DNA from: Catalinimonas sp038039535
GTDB taxonomy: Bacteria; Bacteroidota; Bacteroidia; Cytophagales; Cyclobacteriaceae
Direction: 5' to 3'
Length of the DNA: 64,000 bases
Assembly: GCF_038039535.1 (NCBI RefSeq)
Contig: NZ_JBBPHP010000038.1
Location: 4,491 to 68,490, forward strand
In this document: one piece after another, positions 33,010 through 43,222 of the stretch
Layout: each line of letters opens with the position of its first letter
How positions within the stretch are numbered: position 1 is the first letter of the stretch
Made by a program: the position numbers and the translations under genes
Notes under the pieces: generated by a model
What the model was told of the DNA's origin: nothing
Seen by the model: the letters and a program-made list of their open reading frames with translations, nothing else
Database searches by the model: none

Positions 33010-35156
33010 TGCACACAGAAAACAAACATATTTCAAAAGTCTTCGCGGCAATCATTTTATTGTTTGTGGGCTGTCAGTCTGGTGGCGAATCCAACATGTA
33101 TCGTACATGGTCGGCCTATAAAGGAGACGCGCACAGTAGTAGCTACATATCTTTAGACCAGATCAATCTCTCTAATGTGAGCACTTTAGAAAACGCCTGG
33201 ACATTTCAAATGAGCGATTTGGCAGATGGGGAGGAGCCTACATCAAGTCAAAGTAACCCAATCATCGTTGATGGTATCATGTATGCCAACTCTGGTAAAC
33301 AGACTGTATATGCGATTGATGCACTTACTGGCGAAGGAATCTGGTCATGTAAGACATTAGAAGAAGGTCAGCCCAGTGCTGCCAGCAGAGGAGTGACTTA
33401 TTGGGAAAATGGAGAGGATAAAAGAATCTTGTACACTGCTGGTAATTCATTGATTGCCATTGATGCAAAAACGGGGAAGATAATTCCTTCCTTTGGAACT
33501 AATGGTAGGGTAAGCCTTAATGAAGGCGTAAGAGATGAGCCCGAAGAAATTTCGGTTACCAACACTACTCCCGGAAGAATATTCAAAGACTTAATCATTC
33601 TGGGCTCCAGACTGCCGGATTTTTACGGAGCTCCTCCGGGATATATCAGGGCTTACAACTGCAAAACAGGGGAGTTGGTATGGACCTTTCATACCATCCC
33701 TCATCCAGGTGAGCCTGGTTATGAAACCTGGCCACCAGATGCTTATACATATGCAGGGGGCGTTAACTGCTGGGCAGGGATGAGTATTGACAAGGAGAGA
33801 GGTATGGTCTTTCTGGCTCTGGGGTCTCCCTCTTATGATTTTTATGGAGCAGATAGATTAGGAGAAAACCTTTATGGTAATTGTGTCTTAGCATTAGATG
33901 CAGCTACCGGCCAGTACAAATGGCACTATCAGACAGTGCACCATGATGTATGGGATTATGACTTACCTGCTCCACCTAATTTGGTAACCCTCAAAAAAGA
34001 TGGGAAGGCCATTGAAGCAGTAGCACAAATAACCAAACATGGTTTTGTTTTTATACTTGACCGTGACACGGGTGAACCTGTCTATCCGATTGAAGAGCGA
34101 CAAGTGCCTGCTTCAAATCTACCGGGTGAAGAGACCTGGCCTACACAACCTTTTCCCACGAAGCCCAAAGCCTTTGTAAAACAGTTTATGACTGAGGAGG
34201 ATTTGAACCGTTATTCTGATGAAGACTACAACCCCATTCTGGAGCAATTCAGATCAGTAAGGTATGAAGGACTATATACTCCACCAGACTTAAAAGGGAC
34301 GTTATCTCTCCCAGCTACCCGGGGAGGAGGGAATTGGGGAGGAGCGGCTTTTGACCCCAGCACTAGCTACCTCTACATCAGAGGTAATAATTTACCAGAA
34401 ATTCAAACCATTGTAGATATAGACAAGCATTTTGCTGCCAGGGATAATTCTGTTTTTGAAAGAGGAAGAGTGGTTTACCAACAACACTGTGCATCATGTC
34501 ATGGGCCTGAAAAAGAAGGAAACACGCCTGACTTTCCTTCACTGGCAAACCTGAAAGACAAAATGGATGAAGAGGAAGCACTAGAAAAAGTAAGGATGGG
34601 TGGGGGAAAGATGCCCGGCTATAAAGGTGTCTTATCTGACTCCGAAGAAGGAGCAATCATAGCGTTTCTATATGACAAAACCGGCCAGGAAGCCCAAGCT
34701 TCTGAAGAAAGTAAGGATACTACGAAAGCTGTGCGGTATGGAAATATCACGCCTTACAGAACTTGGTCTGGTCCGAGCGGAAACCCGGCGATGAAACCTC
34801 CGTGGGGAACATTGAATGCACTGAATCTTTCTACCGGAGAATATGAATGGCAAATACCCTTAGGAAATGACGAAAAATTGCAAGCAATACTGGGTGAGCA
34901 AACCGGTCTGTTAGGTCGCTCAGGCCCCATGGTTACAGCCGGTGGACTGGTCTTTATCAGTGGAGCGGAGGATCAAAAATTATGGGCATTTGATAAGAAA
35001 ACGGGCAATTTGGTTTGGGAGACTACCTTACCTGCTGCTAATAACGCCAATGTTTGTTCCTATTCCATAAACGGAAAACAGTTTGTTGCCCTATCAGTGG
35101 GTGGTACAGAAGAAAACCCTTCCGGTTCCATCATGGCCTTTGCCTTGCCACAGTAG
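33006..35156 (+). CDS. PQQ-dependent dehydrogenase with embedded cytochrome c domain
   Basis: A 716 aa periplasmic lipoprotein (FVGCQSGG, Cys at about residue 21) with the eight-bladed propeller of quinoprotein alcohol/glucose dehydrogenases. Typical blades are visible: YAIDALTGEGIWSCKT, YNCKTGELVWTFHT, HDVWDYDLPAPPNLV and LWAFDKKTGNLVWETTLPA. A haem-binding CASCHG segment (about residue 497), with a likely Met ligand in GGKMPGYKG, is inserted between late blades, and the propeller resumes afterwards (TLNALNLSTGEYEW). It transfers electrons from an alcohol, sugar or aldehyde to the respiratory chain. No PQQ synthesis genes are seen here. Confidence 0.93.
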   Translation: MMHTENKHISKVFAAIILLFVGCQSGGESNMYRTWSAYKGDAHSSSYISLDQINLSNVSTLENAWTFQMSDLADGEEPTSSQSNPIIVDGIMYANSGKQTVYAIDALTGEGIWSCKTLEEGQPSAASRGVTYWENGEDKRILYTAGNSLIAIDAKTGKIIPSFGTNGRVSLNEGVRDEPEEISVTNTTPGRIFKDLIILGSRLPDFYGAPPGYIRAYNCKTGELVWTFHTIPHPGEPGYETWPPDAYTYAGGVNCWAGMSIDKERGMVFLALGSPSYDFYGADRLGENLYGNCVLALDAATGQYKWHYQTVHHDVWDYDLPAPPNLVTLKKDGKAIEAVAQITKHGFVFILDRDTGEPVYPIEERQVPASNLPGEETWPTQPFPTKPKAFVKQFMTEEDLNRYSDEDYNPILEQFRSVRYEGLYTPPDLKGTLSLPATRGGGNWGGAAFDPSTSYLYIRGNNLPEIQTIVDIDKHFAARDNSVFERGRVVYQQHCASCHGPEKEGNTPDFPSLANLKDKMDEEEALEKVRMGGGKMPGYKGVLSDSEEGAIIAFLYDKTGQEAQASEESKDTTKAVRYGNITPYRTWSGPSGNPAMKPPWGTLNALNLSTGEYEWQIPLGNDEKLQAILGEQTGLLGRSGPMVTAGGLVFISGAEDQKLWAFDKKTGNLVWETTLPAANNANVCSYSINGKQFVALSVGGTEENPSGSIMAFALPQ

Positions 35157-35268
35157 CTTTTTTTATTGATTTTATAATAAAATGAATGAGCTGATATTAT
35201 AGAATCTCAAGTAAATATCACAGAAAAAGTAATTGTCATTGGTAATTATAATTAAAATAGAAGATACT

Positions 35269-36018
35269 ATGAGGCGTAAAAATTTAATAAGGTGGATGCT
35301 ACTCTCTTTTTTAGTAGGAATATTCCATTTTTCAATTGCTCAAAACAGGAATATGCAGGATGCTTCAAGTAACAACCAAACCTTAGATGCGAAGCAACAA
35401 AGTATTGTAACCATCGCTGCATTTACAGCCCTGGGTGATCTGGAGCAACTACAAAATGCCTTAAACAATGGGTTGGATGCTGGCCTTACGATAAATGAAA
35501 GCAAAGAAGTACTGGTACATCTGTATGCCTATTGCGGCTTTCCCCGCAGTATTCGCGGATTGCAAACTATGATGACGGTGGTGGAAAACCGTCAGGCAAA
35601 GGGTATTCAAGATGAAGTAGGCAGAGAGGCATCTCCTCAGGATGAGGGTGAAGATAAGTATGAAAAAGGTAAAAAGGTTCTGGAAGAACTTGTCGGCAGG
35701 CAGCTAGACGGGCCAAAAACGGGTTATGCTGCTTTTAGCCCTATCATTGAGGTATTTTTAAAAGAACACTTATTCGCTGATATTTTTGGACGAGATATCC
35801 TTACTTACCAGCAGAGAGAGATCGCAACCCTATCTGCTCTGCTCAGTCTGGGAGGTGTGGAGCCTATGGCACAAGGTCATATGGGCATCGCACTCAACAT
35901 TGGTATTTCCGAAAAGCAACTGGAGCAACTACTGTCCATCATAGAGTCAAATGTAGGTCAGGCACAAGCAGAGGCTGGCAGAGAGATTTTGTCCCAAGTA
36001 CTGTCTTCCAGGGAATAA
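35269..36018 (+). CDS. Exported carboxymuconolactone decarboxylase-like protein
   Basis: I chose the ATG at 35269 (249 aa), which opens a signal peptide (MRRKNLIRWMLLSFLVG...SIAQ); an earlier TTG at 35233 is less likely. Two CMD domains follow: about residues 38-110 (IVTIAAFTALGDLEQLQNAL...YCGFPRSIRGL) and about 160-240 (REIATLSALLSLGGVEPMAQGHMGIALN). The single Cys before GFPR and the absence of CxxC separate it from AhpD peroxidases. It is likely an enzyme or binding protein for small cyclic compounds. Confidence 0.88.
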   Translation: MRRKNLIRWMLLSFLVGIFHFSIAQNRNMQDASSNNQTLDAKQQSIVTIAAFTALGDLEQLQNALNNGLDAGLTINESKEVLVHLYAYCGFPRSIRGLQTMMTVVENRQAKGIQDEVGREASPQDEGEDKYEKGKKVLEELVGRQLDGPKTGYAAFSPIIEVFLKEHLFADIFGRDILTYQQREIATLSALLSLGGVEPMAQGHMGIALNIGISEKQLEQLLSIIESNVGQAQAEAGREILSQVLSSRE

Positions 36019-36050
36019 TCTGCATTCAACTTTTCATTAAACACAAAATC

Positions 36051-36536
36051 ATGAATAAGATAACGAATTTGGTATTGGTTGTTTTTTGCTGCACTCTTGT
36101 TTCCTGTGGAAATGCTGATGACCAGGATAACAATAGCATTAGTACCGAACAAGAAACATTGATTTTTCCTAGAGGTGAAAAAATCACCAACAGCAACTTT
36201 GTAGGTAATGCCTGGTTAACTTGGTTAGTTCAGGCAGATAGCATCAATGAAAATTCGGTGGGCAGTGTTACCTTTGAACCAGGGGCAAGAACAAACTGGC
36301 ATTTACATCCAACAGGACAGATTATTTTAGCTACTGGAGGTGTAGGTTATTATCAGGAGGAGGGCAGCCCGAAGCGAATTCTTAAAAAAGGAGATGCGGT
36401 CAAATGTCCACCTAATGTTCCCCATTGGCATGGAGCAAGTCTGGATCAGGAGTTTATTCAAATTGCAATTACCAGCAGACAAAATGGGCCTACCGAGTGG
36501 CTGCAGGCAGTCACTGATGAGGAATATTCACAATGA
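36051..36536 (+). CDS. Cupin-domain lipoprotein
   Basis: A 161 aa protein with a lipobox (TLVSC, Cys at about residue 19) and a single conserved-barrel cupin domain. The metal ligands are complete: His-x-His in NWHLHPTGQ, Gln/Glu in that same strand, and His in VPHWHGAS. It is 32 nt after the carboxymuconolactone decarboxylase-like gene and ends the operon. CMD plus cupin pairs are common in bacterial oxidative gene sets; the exact reaction is unknown. Confidence 0.9.
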   Translation: MNKITNLVLVVFCCTLVSCGNADDQDNNSISTEQETLIFPRGEKITNSNFVGNAWLTWLVQADSINENSVGSVTFEPGARTNWHLHPTGQIILATGGVGYYQEEGSPKRILKKGDAVKCPPNVPHWHGASLDQEFIQIAITSRQNGPTEWLQAVTDEEYSQ

Positions 36537-36645
36537 ATATTAATGTATTAATTTACAACACTCTATGCTAAATAGATTTTGGTTTAGGTAGCATAGCCTA
36601 TATGTATGTTTTTCTCGTCATCATGTCGTTCCAGGTAAGCTATGA

Positions 36646-37218
36646 TCATGGGGCTTTCTTTTCTGGTGGGTTTTCACGAACGATCTTGTAAAGGGTAGAC
36701 TTAGAGATATGGAACATCTCCAGAATTTCTGCAATACTATGATCTTTATCGTGGTAAAGTTTAACAAGCAATTTCTGTTTCTTTTTATCCAGGGCAGGAG
36801 GGCGGCCACCCATTCTGCCGCGAGCTCTTGCTGACAATAAGCCAGCCTGAGTTCTTTCCCGGATCAAGTTACGCTCAAACTCCGCTAAAGCCCCGAACAT
36901 GTGAAAGATGAGTTTTCCTCCGGAAGTAGCGGTATCAATAGATTCTTGCAAACTCTTAAAAGCAATACCTTCACTTTCCAACCAGGTTACCCATTCAATC
37001 AGATTCCGCAAGGTTCTTCCGAGACGATCTAGTCTCCAAACCACCAAAGTATCTCCTGATCTGAGCTGCTCTTTTAGTTTAGCTAGTCCAGGTCGTTCTG
37101 CTCGGGCTCCGGAGATCGTATCTTCAAAGATGCGTTCGCACCCCGCTTTTTGTAAAGCATCTTTTTGCAAGTTGAGATTCTGATCCACAGTGGAGACACG
37201 AGCATATCCAATAAGCAT
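36646..37218 (-). CDS. Serine recombinase (Tn3-type resolvase/invertase family)
   Basis: A 190 aa site-specific recombinase. The catalytic domain begins MLIGYARVSTVDQNLNLQ with the nucleophilic Ser at residue 9, then LVVWRLDRLGRT and AEFERNLIRERT. A C-terminal helix-turn-helix (about 150-185: SIAEILEMFHISKSTLYKIV) binds DNA. Length and layout are those of a complete resolvase. It marks a mobile-element boundary next to the glycan-utilisation locus. No transposase gene is recognised nearby. Confidence 0.93.
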   Translation of the reverse strand: MLIGYARVSTVDQNLNLQKDALQKAGCERIFEDTISGARAERPGLAKLKEQLRSGDTLVVWRLDRLGRTLRNLIEWVTWLESEGIAFKSLQESIDTATSGGKLIFHMFGALAEFERNLIRERTQAGLLSARARGRMGGRPPALDKKKQKLLVKLYHDKDHSIAEILEMFHISKSTLYKIVRENPPEKKAP

Positions 37219-37844
37219 ATAAAAATATGATCTTAAAGTTTAGTTCTTCATTAAAGCCGGCAAGTTACAAAGAAGATACTTCAAAAGTACGAAAAGCCTG
37301 ATCTATAACCAGCTTATCATACTTTGATTTACTAACCGAGTTGTTGCACAATGGGGTAAAAGCAAAAATCGGCTTTGAAGAGCATATGAGCACTTTTAGA
37401 AAAACGGGAAAAAGGGTAGGGGAGGTAGTGCGAAAAAGGGACCTTTTTAGCACAACAGACAGATACTTCGTGGTTGGATCATCCGGTAGTATCTTCTCCA
37501 AACGCATGATGTGTTGCCAGCCTTATAATGTAATTCGAGAATGGTCGCATCTGCTGAAACTATGAGTCTACGCTAGATCATTTGACTGATACCCCTGTGA
37601 TAAATTTTGAATTGATAAAGGGCTTCTGGTTGAGCCGGCATAGGGGTTAGCAGGCTTTCTATCAAGATACGAACTGCCAGTTTGATGAGCAAATACCCAA
37701 TTGCCCCACGGTTTTTTATGCTCTCCTTTACTGTAAATTAATAATGAATATTTAAAAAGTTTTATATATTTCTATTTAAAGTTAAATTTTTTTAAAATCA
37801 TCTGTTTTTTTTATTACAATTGCAACAATGAATAAAGCTTCACT
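37219..37844. other. Gap between recombinase and sigma factor, possible gene remnant
   Basis: This 626 bp stretch has no gene I can identify. From about 37302 to 37565 a plus-strand frame reads in protein-like fashion (SYFDLLTELLHNGVKAKIGF onward, 74 aa from the TTG at 37341), but it lacks an ATG and any family match known to me. It may be the decayed end of a mobile gene. The right part, from about 37730, is very AT-rich and should hold the sigma-factor promoter. A recombination site for the resolvase is expected here. Confidence 0.3.
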
Positions 37845-38453
37845 ATGTCAGTAATTACAAAAAACATTGATCAGACTCTCATTAAACAGATGATAGAAGG
37901 GGATGAAAATGCTTTTAAAAAAGTATATGATCTTTATTATAGTAAGCTTTTTTTCTATTGTCTTCAATTTGTCAAATCTGAAGACCTTGCCCGAGAATTA
38001 CTTCAGGACGTTTTTGTAAAACTGTGGACCCGGAGAGAAAACATTAATCCTGAATTATCTTTGAATGCCTATCTATATACCATTACAAGAAATCATACCC
38101 TGGATTTTCTGAAAAACGCAGCTCGAGATCAACAACTGAAAGAGGAAATTATATATTCCGTAGCAACCACTCATAACCAAGTGGAAGATCAAATGAGCTA
38201 TGCCGAATACATTGCCCTAGCGAATCAGGTAATTCAAAAGCTTCCTGCACAAAGAAAGCTTATCTTCCAATTAAGTAGGCACGATGGCATGAGTTATGAA
38301 GAAATTGCCACTACATTAAGTATTTCCAAAAATACGGTAAAAGTACAGATGTTACGAGCTCTGAATACCATACGTAAATATCTTAAAATTCATACAGACC
38401 TCACTGTCGGAATAGTAATCTGTCTTACTTACTTGTTTCACGACTTAATCTGA
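37845..38453 (+). CDS. ECF sigma factor (FecI type), unit 1
   Basis: A 202 aa extracytoplasmic-function sigma-70 factor. Region 2 is about residues 15-90 (IEGDENAFKKVYDLYYSKL, LLQDVFVKLW, TITRNHTLDFLK). Region 4 is about 120-180 (LPAQRKLIFQLSRHDGMSYEEIATTLSISKNTVKVQMLRAL). The C-terminus ends in a hydrophobic tail (LTVGIVICLTYLFHDLI) that could contact the membrane. It precedes the FecR-like gene and should direct transcription of the SusC/SusD pair. Confidence 0.95.
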   Translation: MSVITKNIDQTLIKQMIEGDENAFKKVYDLYYSKLFFYCLQFVKSEDLARELLQDVFVKLWTRRENINPELSLNAYLYTITRNHTLDFLKNAARDQQLKEEIIYSVATTHNQVEDQMSYAEYIALANQVIQKLPAQRKLIFQLSRHDGMSYEEIATTLSISKNTVKVQMLRALNTIRKYLKIHTDLTVGIVICLTYLFHDLI

Positions 38454-38580
38454 TTGCATCTTCTATGCTACGCTGGTTCATGCTTTTCTGATTTGAAAAA
38501 AAACAAATTTTTTTGTGTGTAATGTAATACCGCTCTGCTCATTTACAGTACTATAGGTACAAAAGCAAAAATTAACGAGC

Positions 38581-39558
38581 GTGGACCCCAAAAAAACCTT
38601 ATTTCAGAAATTTATCAAAGGTGAATGCACCCCTGAAGAAGTGGAGCAACTTTTGAATCAATTACAAAACCAGAAAGATGACAGTTATTATGATATGATG
38701 GATGAAGTGTGGGCCAAACTAGAATCCTATCCTTCTATTGAGCAGAAAGAAAAGGATCTACAGTTTAAAATAATTCTTGAGCGCAGCAGAGCACGTAACC
38801 TTAAAAAAAGAAAGCTGTTTAGCGGATTTGGGATAAAAATAGCCGCTGCTTTTATTGGTTTTCTTATAATCAGCAGTCTCGTTTACCTTTTGTTTCAGCA
38901 GACTGGGGCAGTTACCTATCAGACGGGATATGGTGAAACGCTAGAGGTTACCTTGCCGGATGGTTCTGAGGTACTTTTGAACAATAATTCTGTCCTGAGC
39001 TATGATCCAAATTGGAGAGAGGGGGGAGCCAGAGAAGTGAATCTAGAGGGTGAGGCTTTTTTCTCAGTAATACACACCCTGGATCACCAGAAATTTAGGG
39101 TCATGACCTCAGAAGAGGTAAATGTAGAAGTGTTAGGCACTCGCTTTAATGTAAATAATCGACGCAATACAACTGAGGTAGTGCTGAATGAAGGGAAGGT
39201 AAAAGTAAACATCCAAGCAGAGCAGGAAAAACAGGAGATACTGATGGAACCTGGAGAATTAGTGGCTTATTCTCGCACTACCCAGCAGTACCGGAAGAAA
39301 TTGGTTGATACTAAAACCCGTACTTCCTGGAAGGACAGGTTGCTCACATTTGATAGTCAATCATTGAAACAAATAGCACAAATTCTGGAAGATAATTACG
39401 GTTATAAGATAGTATTTGTCAGTGAGGAGATAAGCAGTTATACGTTTACTGGTACCCTGCCTACCGATAAAGTAGAGGCACTTTTCACCATGCTAAGCAA
39501 GTCCTTTGATCTGGAGATACAGAAAGAAGGAAAGAAAGTATGGATTAAACCTAATTAA
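38581..39558 (+). CDS. FecR-type anti-sigma factor, unit 1
   Basis: A 325 aa single-pass membrane regulator that starts with GTG. The N-terminal cytoplasmic part (1-80) would hold the sigma factor. The TM is about residues 84-107 (IKIAAAFIGFLIISSLVYLLF), followed by the periplasmic FecR domain (GYGETLEVTLPDGSEVLLNNNSVL, EGEAFFSV, VLGTRFNV). The C-terminal DUF4974-type STN-like domain ends the protein. In the known system the TonB receptor signals through this protein to release the sigma factor. It lies between the sigma factor and susC. Confidence 0.94.
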   Translation: MDPKKTLFQKFIKGECTPEEVEQLLNQLQNQKDDSYYDMMDEVWAKLESYPSIEQKEKDLQFKIILERSRARNLKKRKLFSGFGIKIAAAFIGFLIISSLVYLLFQQTGAVTYQTGYGETLEVTLPDGSEVLLNNNSVLSYDPNWREGGAREVNLEGEAFFSVIHTLDHQKFRVMTSEEVNVEVLGTRFNVNNRRNTTEVVLNEGKVKVNIQAEQEKQEILMEPGELVAYSRTTQQYRKKLVDTKTRTSWKDRLLTFDSQSLKQIAQILEDNYGYKIVFVSEEISSYTFTGTLPTDKVEALFTMLSKSFDLEIQKEGKKVWIKPN

Positions 39559-39613
39559 AAAAAGATTGCCAGTGGCCTGACTGTTGGAACCGGTAAGGCA
39601 TACTGACAATCTA

Positions 39614-42600
39614 ATGTTCAATCAAAATACCAATTTACAATTTATGAGAAACATTGTACGCCAATTTAGAAAAATACTGCTTTTGATAGTAGTTACTTGT
39701 GTACAGCTGTCGGTAATGGCTCAAGAAATAGCAGCGATCGGGAGCAGTGTAGACAAAGAGAAAACAACCAATTTGTTAGAAAGTCAACAAGACTCAAAGG
39801 CATTGGCTTCCGTACTAAATCAACTGGAATTTAAGTATAATGTCCATTTCAATTATGCCAGTGAGCTGGTAAGTAACAGATTAGTAGACCTCACAAAAAA
39901 AATAAATGATTCAAGTAACCTTGAGGAGTTACTTGATCAATTACTTTCACCTTTAGGGCTACAGTATGAACGAATAGAAAAGGATTTATACCTAATTTTT
40001 GAAGAAAAAAATAAACTTCCTAACAGGTTGCAAAATAATTTAGCGCCTGATGGTGAGCAAAATCATTCCTCAAAAGGCTTCATTGATAAGCTGGTAAACT
40101 CAAGAAACGCATCCCTGGAAAAAACGATTAGTGGCAAGGTAAGTGACGGAGAGAGTGGGGAACCTCTTCCGGGAGTAAATATCCTTGCAAAGGAGACAAC
40201 AAATGGTACTGTAACAGATGTCAATGGAAACTATAGGCTAACCGTTAGTGATGGCACAAATATTTTAATTTTTTCTTCTATAGGATATCTAACTAAGGAG
40301 GTTGAAATCAACTCCCAAAATACTATCAACGTTAGTTTAATGCCAGATATTAAATCTCTGTCTGAGGTTGTAGTGGTTGGCTATGGAACGGTAAAGAAAG
40401 AAGACCTTACCGGATCAGTGGCCTCAGTGAGTTCTGAGGAAATTAAGGAAGTCCAGACTTTATCTATTGATAATGCTCTACAAGGAAGGGTTTCCGGAGT
40501 AGATGTAACGCAGACCTCAGGTCAGCCTGGAGCTGTAAATAGAGTTAGAATTCGTGGAGGAAATTCTATTTCAGCAGGAAATGAGCCTCTCTACGTAATT
40601 GACGGTTTTCCGGTATATAATGACAATAGTGCCGCTAACTCAGGTGCCGCACGCTCTCCAGGTATCAATGCGCTATCTACCATCAATCCTGCTGACATTG
40701 CTTCTATTGAAGTGTTAAAAGATGCTTCAGCTACTGCAATATACGGTTCTAGAGGGGCAAATGGAGTAATTATCATTACTACCAAAAGGGGTAAAGCAGG
40801 TAGGAATAATATTGCATTAGAAACAAATTTTGGCCTTCAAAATGTTCGCAATACTATTCCCGTACTCAATGCTCAGGAGTATGCTTTATTTGAAAATGAG
40901 ATTTTTGAATATCAAAGAGATGTATTAGGACAAGATCAAGTTCCAGTATATACTAACGAACAAATCGCAAATTTAGGCGAAGGAACAAATTGGCAGGATG
41001 AAATATTTCGTATAGCACCCATTCAAAATTATCAATTATCTTTTTCTGGAGGCAATCAGGATATGCAATATGCCATCACAGGAGGGTACACTAATCAACA
41101 AGGCATTATTACCAACTCTGATTTTGAAAGGTATTCACTGCGATTAAATTTGGATAGGAAAATTGGGGCTAAAATTAGAATAGGAAATAGTTCTACAGTA
41201 AGCCAGGTTCAATCGGATTTAGCCTATACGGGTGCTGCGGGAGGTATTCAGGGTGCAAGTTCATCCATTACCGCAGTAGCATTACATTTTAATCCTATCA
41301 CTCCTGTACGTGACCCACAAACCGGTGATTTTTCGTTTCAGGATGTTAATGTTGGTGAAGTGCCTGGAGCAATTAACCGAAGTGTTCCTTATTATAATCC
41401 GGTAGCATTAGCCACTTTAGCTACAAATAATAGCACAACAACACGTTTATTGAACAATGTGTTTGGAGAAATTGATATTTTGGAAAATCTGACATTTCGC
41501 ACCAGTGTAGGAGCTGATTACATGTTCAATAAACAAAATAGCTATTTCCCTAGTAATGTACGTTTAGCTTCAGACATAGGAGGCGATGCTCGTATTGGAA
41601 GCAATCAAAACTTGACCTGGCTCAATGAAAATACAATCAGATATAGATATTCAAATGAATTACATTCCCTAGACCTACTTGGAGGTTTTACTTTCCAGAG
41701 CTCACGACAGGAACAGTTTCAGATTCAGGATAGAGGATTTGTCAATGATAATTTAGCAGTAAACAACATAGGCACCGGAAGCAATACACCTCCTTTAAGT
41801 CGGCCTTATACAGGAGAATGGGGTCTGATTTCATATTTGACGAGGGCTAATTATATTCTGGATAACCGTTATTTATTTACCGCCACTGCCCGATATGATG
41901 GGTCTTCAAGATTTGGACAAGAGAGAAGATGGGGATTCTTTCCTTCAGCAGCATTTTCTTGGAAGCTTTCAGAAGAAACATTTATTCAAGATTTAAAACT
42001 ATTCTCCAACCTTAAGCTAAGAACCAGCTATGGACTGACAGGTAATCAGGAAATAGGGCTATATCAATCTCTCTCAGGATTAGGTAGCGTAATTTATACT
42101 TTTGATGGCGTTCCTACTACTGGTTTTGCTCCTAACCGTATAGCAAACCCTGACTTAAGGTGGGAAACTACTGCACAGTTTAATGTGGGACTTGACATTG
42201 GCTTGCTAAAAGGGAGAGTAAACATGACTGCTGATTATTATCGCAAGAAAACAGATGATTTGTTATTAAATGTTCAAATACCATCCACAAGTGGATTTAC
42301 TAATTCACTACAAAATATAGGGGGAGTTTTGAATAGAGGAGTAGAACTTGGTATAAACGCTATTCTTTTAGAAGGAGATTTCAGTTGGGATGTTTCTTTT
42401 AACATTGCTGCGAATCGTAATGAAATCACGAGTCTAGGAGACGAAAATCAAAGACTTGTTTATTCTGGTTGGAACGTATTGAAAGGACAACCTGCATCCA
42501 TACTTCAAGTAGGAGAACCCACAGGTAATTTTTATGGATGGCAAACCAATGGGATATTTTTAACAGATGAAGAAGCAATGGCTGCTCCTGATCAAACTCC

Positions 42601-43216
42601 TGCAGATGGGGTAGAACGACAATTGGGAGGAAACATTAGATATGTTGACTTGAATAATGATGATATTGTGAATGATGAAGACAGAGGAATTATTGGCAAT
42701 GCACTTCCAGATTTCACAGGAGGTTTTTCTACCAAAATTTCTTATAAAGGATTAGAGTTGAGTTCAGTCTGGGCATACTCTTATGGCAATGAAGTTATGA
42801 ATTTTAACAAACTGGAGTTTTACTTTGGAATAGGTCGTTATAATGCGGCTAAAGAGTGGAATAATCGTTGGTCATATCAGAATACTATAGAAGAAAACAG
42901 AAATGCCACTGCTCCAACAGTTTTGGATGGGCGCAATCTTTTTTCTGCAATAGATAAATGGGTTGAAGATGCTTCTTTTCTTAGAATGCGTAATATCAGT
43001 TTATCTTACAATCTTCCTTTTGAAAAAATGGGAATGGGTTTGTTTAAGGCATCCCAAGTATATATAAGTGCTCAAAATCTGATCACTTTTACTAAATATA
43101 GCGGCTTTGATCCTGAAGTTAATCTGGCAGGTCAAGATAATTTATTGTTAGGTTATGATTATGGAGCATACCCAACAGCGAAGACTTACAACATTGGACT
43201 AAAGTTGAATTTTTAA
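39614..43216 (+). CDS. SusC/RagA-type TonB-dependent receptor, unit 1
   Basis: An outer-membrane glycan importer of about 1200 aa. I prefer the ATG at 39614; the ATG at 39644 (MRNIVRQF) gives a neater signal peptide and is equally possible. Domains in order: signal peptide, STN domain (about 55-125), CarboxypepD_reg-like domain (about 175-265: SGKVSDGESGEPLPGVN), TonB box/plug (SEVVVVGYGTVKKEDLTGSV) and a 22-strand barrel ending NIGLKLNF. The STN domain matches the regulatory type that works with FecR. SusD lies 6 nt downstream. Confidence 0.95.
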   Translation: MFNQNTNLQFMRNIVRQFRKILLLIVVTCVQLSVMAQEIAAIGSSVDKEKTTNLLESQQDSKALASVLNQLEFKYNVHFNYASELVSNRLVDLTKKINDSSNLEELLDQLLSPLGLQYERIEKDLYLIFEEKNKLPNRLQNNLAPDGEQNHSSKGFIDKLVNSRNASLEKTISGKVSDGESGEPLPGVNILAKETTNGTVTDVNGNYRLTVSDGTNILIFSSIGYLTKEVEINSQNTINVSLMPDIKSLSEVVVVGYGTVKKEDLTGSVASVSSEEIKEVQTLSIDNALQGRVSGVDVTQTSGQPGAVNRVRIRGGNSISAGNEPLYVIDGFPVYNDNSAANSGAARSPGINALSTINPADIASIEVLKDASATAIYGSRGANGVIIITTKRGKAGRNNIALETNFGLQNVRNTIPVLNAQEYALFENEIFEYQRDVLGQDQVPVYTNEQIANLGEGTNWQDEIFRIAPIQNYQLSFSGGNQDMQYAITGGYTNQQGIITNSDFERYSLRLNLDRKIGAKIRIGNSSTVSQVQSDLAYTGAAGGIQGASSSITAVALHFNPITPVRDPQTGDFSFQDVNVGEVPGAINRSVPYYNPVALATLATNNSTTTRLLNNVFGEIDILENLTFRTSVGADYMFNKQNSYFPSNVRLASDIGGDARIGSNQNLTWLNENTIRYRYSNELHSLDLLGGFTFQSSRQEQFQIQDRGFVNDNLAVNNIGTGSNTPPLSRPYTGEWGLISYLTRANYILDNRYLFTATARYDGSSRFGQERRWGFFPSAAFSWKLSEETFIQDLKLFSNLKLRTSYGLTGNQEIGLYQSLSGLGSVIYTFDGVPTTGFAPNRIANPDLRWETTAQFNVGLDIGLLKGRVNMTADYYRKKTDDLLLNVQIPSTSGFTNSLQNIGGVLNRGVELGINAILLEGDFSWDVSFNIAANRNEITSLGDENQRLVYSGWNVLKGQPASILQVGEPTGNFYGWQTNGIFLTDEEAMAAPDQTPADGVERQLGGNIRYVDLNNDDIVNDEDRGIIGNALPDFTGGFSTKISYKGLELSSVWAYSYGNEVMNFNKLEFYFGIGRYNAAKEWNNRWSYQNTIEENRNATAPTVLDGRNLFSAIDKWVEDASFLRMRNISLSYNLPFEKMGMGLFKASQVYISAQNLITFTKYSGFDPEVNLAGQDNLLLGYDYGAYPTAKTYNIGLKLNF

Positions 43217-43222
43217 AAGCAA

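Noticed and set aside
36646..37844. Complete Tn3-type transposon
   Set aside because: Only a resolvase is present; I see no transposase and no terminal inverted repeats.
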